A stretch of DNA of 16,065 bases from Coriobacteriaceae bacterium (GTDB lineage Bacteria; Actinomycetota; Coriobacteriia; Coriobacteriales; UMGS124). The position numbers and the translations under genes were made by a program. The DNA is taken from the NCBI GenBank assembly GCA_019420325.1, contig JAHZHK010000064.1, positions 1 to 16,065 on the forward strand, in the 5' to 3' direction. The notes below the pieces were generated by a model that was not told where the DNA came from, searched no databases, and was given only the letters and a program-made list of their open reading frames with translations. Positions 12,917 to 16,065 of this stretch are shown here, piece by piece (positions within the stretch are counted from its first letter, which is position 1; every line of letters starts with the position of its first letter).

Positions 12917-12950
12917 GGTGTGGGGATTGGCCCCGACGAAGGTGTGGGGG
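12917..12950. repeat. Direct repeat in the murI-rph gap
   Basis: GGTGTGGGG occurs at 12917-12925 and at 12941-12949 (24-bp period), with the small inverted repeat GGGG/CCCC (12922-12934, loop ATTGG) between them. It may be a regulatory or processing site in the murI-rph message, or chance in G-rich DNA. Confidence 0.4.
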
Positions 12951-12956
12951 TTTTCT

Positions 12957-13886
12957 TTACGGTTCGTGCACGAGCTCTTCGAGCTCGGAGATGTCGATGT
13001 GCTCGATGCTGGTCAGGCCGCCGCCGAAGATGAACTTGCCTGCCGCGGCAAACGCGGTGATGTCGTCGCTCGTGGTGGCGAAGCGATGGCGCACGCCGGC
13101 CTCAGGCCCTACGAGCTGGTTGCGCCTGGCCAGGGTCTCGGCCACCTCGCGCGCCGTCTCCTCGGCGGAGCTCACGATGTTGAGGTCGCGGCCGAACGCC
13201 TCATGGATGGCGGGGGCCAGCAGCGGGAAGTGCGTGCAGCCCAGCACGAGGGTGTCGATGTCGGAGCGCAGAAGCGGATCTAGCCCCGCGCGCACGGTGC
13301 CCAGGGCGTCAGGCGTGAGAAAGACGTCGCGGTCTTCCAGCCAGTCTTGGTGTAGGTGGTACCCCGTGGCGAGCTCCTTCTCCACGAGCGGAACGAAGCT
13401 GGGGGTCGCCAGGGAGTACACGTTGACGCCGGCGTCGAGCTGGTGGATGGCGCGTGCGTAAGCGTCGCTTTCAATGGTAAGGGGTGTGGCGATGACGCCG
13501 ATCTGCCCGGTGACGCTGGCCTGGATGGCCGCTCGGGCCCCAGGTCCGATGACGCCGATCACAGGCACCCCGAACGTGCGCTGCGCCAGGGGCAGGGCCG
13601 CGGCGGTGGCCGTGTTGCAGGCGATGACCATGAGCTTCACGTTTTGGGCAGTGAGCCAGGCGCCGATCTGGCGCACGAAGGAGCGGATCTCCTTGGCCGG
13701 GCGCACGCCGTAAGGGCAGCGTTTTGTGTCGCCTACGTAGAGAATGGACTCGTGGGGCAGCAGCGTCTTGATGGCGCGCGCGACGGTGAGACCGCCCATA
13801 CCCGAGTCGAAGATGCCGATAGGGGCGTCTTTGGCTGTGCCGCCTATGTGGCTGCGACCAGCCGCAATGTGCAGGGAGTCCGTGAT
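12957..13886 (-). CDS. murI: Glutamate racemase; start codon uncertain
   Basis: Makes D-glutamate from L-glutamate for peptidoglycan; cofactor-independent with two catalytic cysteines. Counting from 13886, the 309-residue protein shows APIGIFDSGMGGLTVARAI (21-39), YVGDTKRCPYGVRPAKEI (50-67), VIACNTATA (87-95, Cys90), GVIGPGARAA, and LVLGCTHFPLL (213-223, Cys217), so the enzyme looks intact. The start is odd: no ATG, GTG or TTG exists in frame between Met30 and a TTG at 13919, and that TTG lies in the loop of a leader hairpin without a ribosome binding site. A strong Shine-Dalgarno-like AGAAAGGCGGTG (13899-13888) points to the in-frame ATC at 13886, which I use. ACG, CTG or ATT a few codons later, or a sequence error, are alternatives. 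Stop TAA; first gene of a murI-rph unit. Confidence 0.93.
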   Translation of the reverse strand: MTDSLHIAAGRSHIGGTAKDAPIGIFDSGMGGLTVARAIKTLLPHESILYVGDTKRCPYGVRPAKEIRSFVRQIGAWLTAQNVKLMVIACNTATAAALPLAQRTFGVPVIGVIGPGARAAIQASVTGQIGVIATPLTIESDAYARAIHQLDAGVNVYSLATPSFVPLVEKELATGYHLHQDWLEDRDVFLTPDALGTVRAGLDPLLRSDIDTLVLGCTHFPLLAPAIHEAFGRDLNIVSSAEETAREVAETLARRNQLVGPEAGVRHRFATTSDDITAFAAAGKFIFGGGLTSIEHIDISELEELVHEP

Positions 13887-13941
13887 GCACCGCCTTTCTG
13901 AAGAGATGCCCGCACGCAACGGCGGGCGACTGCAACATTTT

Positions 13942-13947
13942 ATTGTA
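13942..13947 (-). promoter_or_regulatory. Candidate -10 of the murI promoter
   Basis: On the minus strand TACAAT stands in otherwise GC-rich DNA about 56 bp ahead of the presumed murI start. The -35 region (near 13965-13970, GCGACC) matches poorly. The leader would begin near 13935 and contain the hairpin GCGGGC/GCCCGC-type stem at 13908-13927 (8-base loop) before the ribosome binding site. Confidence 0.4.
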
Positions 13948-13994
13948 GCCCAGGAGGGCCTCGGGGTCGCCTTCAGTCCTTGGGAGATTGGCTG

Positions 13995-14009
13995 TTGCTT
14001 TGCAAGCAA
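13995..14009. promoter_or_regulatory. Inverted repeat between the divergent murI and glycerate kinase genes
   Basis: TTGCTT (13995-14000) and AAGCAA (14004-14009) form a perfect 6-bp inverted repeat around TGC. It lies in the 205-bp divergent intergenic region, about 48 bp from the murI -10 candidate and 82 bp before the kinase ATG, where an operator would be expected. A/T-rich stretches nearby (TATATG 14014-14019, TATCAT 14036-14041) could be -10 elements for the kinase, without clear -35 partners. Confidence 0.4.
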
Positions 14010-14091
14010 GGCATATATGGGGTGCGGGGCGGTCATATCATACTGTGTCTGGCTGTTCTGTTTGTCTGCGTTCAACGAGGGCGTGAAACCA

Positions 14092-15264
14092 ATGTCGAGG
14101 TTCCTTATCGCTTCCGATGCGTTCAAAGGCACACTCACCTCACTTGAGGCGGGCCGTGTCATGTCTGACGCTATCAAAGCGACGCTGCCCGATGCGAAAA
14201 CGCGTTGTATCGCGCTTTCCGACGGTGGTGACGGCACGATGGAGGCGATGCTCGCGCATAGTTCCGGTGAGGTCGTGCATGCCCGTGTGAGCGGCCCCGT
14301 CAGCATGACGGTCGACGCGCCCTATGCGATTCTGCCCGATGGCACGGCGGTCATCGAGATGTCCGCAGCGTGCGGCATCAAGCTCATTCAAGAGGGCGTG
14401 AGCACGGGTCGCACCACCACGCACGGCGTGGGCGAACTGTTGCTCGACGCGGCTTCGCGCGGCTGCTCTAAGGTCATTCTGGGTTTGGGCAGCTCTACCA
14501 CCACCGATGGTGGCGTGGGTGCTGCGTATGCGTGCGGCGTCAAGTTCTTCGACCGCTACGTCGAGCCGTTTGAACCGGTGGGCGCCACGCTTGACGCGGT
14601 GCAGACCGTGGACGTGTCCGATCTCGACCCGCGTGTGAAAGCTCTGGACATTCAGGTGCTTTGCGCCGTGGAGAACCCTCTGTGCGGCACGATGGGTACA
14701 AGTGCCACGTACGCTCCCAACAAGGGCGCGTTGCCCACGGTGGTCCAGGCCCTTGACCGCAACCTCGCCCACCTGGCCGATGTCGTGAAGAGCTGCGTGG
14801 GTGTCGACATGCTCGATGTTCCCTGTGGCGGCGCCGGCGGCGGCATGGGTGCGGGCATGGCGGCCTTCTTCGGGGCCCGGCCCTGTCTGGCCATCGATGC
14901 CGTGCTCGATATCGTTGATTTTGACTCCCGCCTTGCGGGCGTGGACTATGTGGTGACGGGCGAGGGCTGCTTCGACACGCAGAGCCTGCACGGCAAGGTT
15001 GTGAGCGGCGTGGCACGTCGCTGCAAGGCTGCGGGCGTTCCGCTCATTGCTGTGGTGGGGTCGATGGACCCGGCCCTCGCTGAAGTGGGCAAGTCCATGG
15101 GCGTCACCACGTTTGCCGTGCTCAACCCCAGTAACCGCCCGCTGTCCCAGCTGACGCAGCATCCCCGTTCGCGCCTTTCGCGAGCAATGACCCGCGTCGC
15201 CGAGCTTATCGCACAAGGCGCCGACCTGCCGGGCGTCATTGAGCCGGCTCGCGAAGACTCATAG
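14092..15264 (+). CDS. Glycerate kinase (GarK/GlxK family)
   Basis: Phosphorylates glycerate, in this family usually to 2-phosphoglycerate, feeding lower glycolysis. Start ATG 14092 has CGAGGG about 10 bases upstream; the open frame further upstream overlaps the beginning of murI on the other strand and is not credible. The 390-residue protein matches the family length and motifs: LIASDAFKGTLTSLEAG (5-21), ALSDGGDGTMEAML (41-54), ILGLGSSTTTDGGVGAAYAC (129-148, where many members read GGSATND), GGAGGGMGAGMAAFFGA (246-262) and VTGEGCFDTQSLHGKVVSGV (288-307). The gene diverges from murI and precedes the LCP gene by 27 bp. No transport or regulatory gene for glycerate is visible nearby. Stop TAG. 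The phosphorylation position (2- or 3-) cannot be told from sequence. Confidence 0.95.
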   Translation: MSRFLIASDAFKGTLTSLEAGRVMSDAIKATLPDAKTRCIALSDGGDGTMEAMLAHSSGEVVHARVSGPVSMTVDAPYAILPDGTAVIEMSAACGIKLIQEGVSTGRTTTHGVGELLLDAASRGCSKVILGLGSSTTTDGGVGAAYACGVKFFDRYVEPFEPVGATLDAVQTVDVSDLDPRVKALDIQVLCAVENPLCGTMGTSATYAPNKGALPTVVQALDRNLAHLADVVKSCVGVDMLDVPCGGAGGGMGAGMAAFFGARPCLAIDAVLDIVDFDSRLAGVDYVVTGEGCFDTQSLHGKVVSGVARRCKAAGVPLIAVVGSMDPALAEVGKSMGVTTFAVLNPSNRPLSQLTQHPRSRLSRAMTRVAELIAQGADLPGVIEPAREDS

Positions 15265-15291
15265 TACGAGCTGTATTTCCAAGGAGGACCC

Positions 15292-16065
15292 ATGTCCCAC
15301 AACGGCAACGATCGCAGAGGCCCCATGCAGGGCAACATCCCTGGTCAAGGGACATTTCCCAGCCAGGATGGCCCCGCGCGCCCCAGCGCCCGTCGTCAGC
15401 CGGCATCGCGTTCCTCGTATGCGGCGGCCCCGCAGGGAGCTTCCGCCTACTCCCGTGACAACGTTCACGGGCGCTATACCTCTGGCAAGAGCAAGTCCAC
15501 CACGCGCCGCAACGTGCTCATCGGCGCCGGTGTTGCAGCCGGCGTGCTCGTGGTGGGCGGCGTGGCCGCCGCCGCGTCGTTTGTGAACTCAATCGGCAGC
15601 CGTCTCAACGAGGGTGTCGACGACACGACGAAGGCCGTGCTCCAGGACCAGCAGGTTGCAGCCCAGGAGCTTGTGAGCAACTGGACCGACACCTCGCCTT
15701 TCTACATGCTGCTCCTGGGCGTCGACTCCATGGAGGAGCGTCTCGACGACGACGAGGAGTATGGCTCCGACCCGTCCAACTACCGTTCCGACACCATCAT
15801 TTTGACCCGCATCGACCCGGGCAAGAAGATTGTGACGCTCGTGTCCATCCACCGCGACACCTACTGCCCCGAAATCGACGGCAAAATCAACTCCTACTAT
15901 GCCCGCGGCGGCGCCTCGGCTGTTATCGAGAAGATCTCCGACTTCGCCGAGGTCCCCGTGTCGCACTACGCCGAGGTCAACATCGACGCCCTTGTCGCTG
16001 TGACTGATGCCCTCGGTGGTGTGGAAGTCGACGTGCCTTACGAGATCAATGACACCGAGTACATG
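15292..16065 (+). CDS. LytR-CpsA-Psr (LCP) family protein, N-terminal 258 residues (3' end outside window)
   Basis: LCP proteins are membrane-anchored phosphotransferases that attach teichoic acid, capsule or other glycopolymers to peptidoglycan. Start ATG 15292 follows AAGGAGG with 5-6 base spacing; the frame is open to the last base. Residues 1-75 are a hydrophilic Ser/Gly/Pro/Arg-rich cytoplasmic tail; about 75-99 is one transmembrane helix (NVLIGAGVAAGVLVVGGVAA and onward); an acidic linker leads to the LCP domain from about 136: FYMLLLGVDS (137-146), YRSDTIILTRID (164-175), VTLVSIHRDTYC (181-192), then INSYYARGG and ALVAVTDALGGVEVDV (233-248). The SDT aspartate and arginines that bind the polyprenyl pyrophosphate headgroup are present. 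The usual SIPRD is SIHRD here. The twin Arg at 72-73 before the helix looks Tat-like, but a signal anchor is the family norm. Confidence 0.93.
   Translation, partial: MSHNGNDRRGPMQGNIPGQGTFPSQDGPARPSARRQPASRSSYAAAPQGASAYSRDNVHGRYTSGKSKSTTRRNVLIGAGVAAGVLVVGGVAAAASFVNSIGSRLNEGVDDTTKAVLQDQQVAAQELVSNWTDTSPFYMLLLGVDSMEERLDDDEEYGSDPSNYRSDTIILTRIDPGKKIVTLVSIHRDTYCPEIDGKINSYYARGGASAVIEKISDFAEVPVSHYAEVNIDALVAVTDALGGVEVDVPYEINDTEYM

Noticed and set aside
15505..15545. Tat signal in the LCP protein (twin Arg before a hydrophobic stretch)
   Set aside because: The motif is about 70 residues from the N-terminus, no signal peptidase site follows, and LCP proteins are normally signal-anchored.

Overview
The window reads as a GC-rich actinobacterial chromosome, most likely class Coriobacteriia (the Collinsella/Olsenella group is my guess; the genus cannot be fixed by eye). 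Grounds: strongly G/C-biased third codon positions, a transketolase split into two genes, an RF2 gene without the programmed frameshift, a tmRNA tag ending YALAA, and an almost complete set of housekeeping genes with short spacers. Unusually for such GC-rich DNA, none of the 13 complete gene ends uses TGA (9 TAA, 4 TAG).

Layout. Bases 3-2833: 3' part of secA followed after 2 bp by prfB, closed by a strong terminator. 2972-4806: the two transketolase halves, closed by their own terminator. 5116-8839: ftsE, ftsX (14 bp overlap) and rnr (RNase R, abutting ftsX), then a TPR protein (8934-9761) and smpB (9772-10266). 10267-10576: a gene-free stretch with an 89-bp palindromic element and two further partial copies, then a bidirectional terminator. 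10602-11459 (minus): a patatin-like hydrolase. 11460-11657: back-to-back divergent promoters, one for the patatin gene and one for ssrA. 11658-12012: ssrA (tmRNA) with its terminator. 12119-13886 (minus): murI then rph. 14092-16065 (plus): glycerate kinase and the 5' part of a LytR-CpsA-Psr family gene cut by the window end.

Functionally the window is rich in translation termination and ribosome rescue: RF2, RNase R, SmpB and tmRNA lie within about 10 kb, with a TPR protein of unknown role between rnr and smpB. FtsEX, MurI and the LCP protein are cell division and envelope functions; SecA is protein export.

I see no CRISPR array, prophage, integrase, insertion sequence or tRNA gene, and no clearly new multigene system. 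The points most worth checking are the SPT tripeptide in RF2 together with the missing TGA stops, the palindromic repeat family next to smpB, the missing canonical start codon of murI, and the operator-like palindrome inside the patatin promoter.
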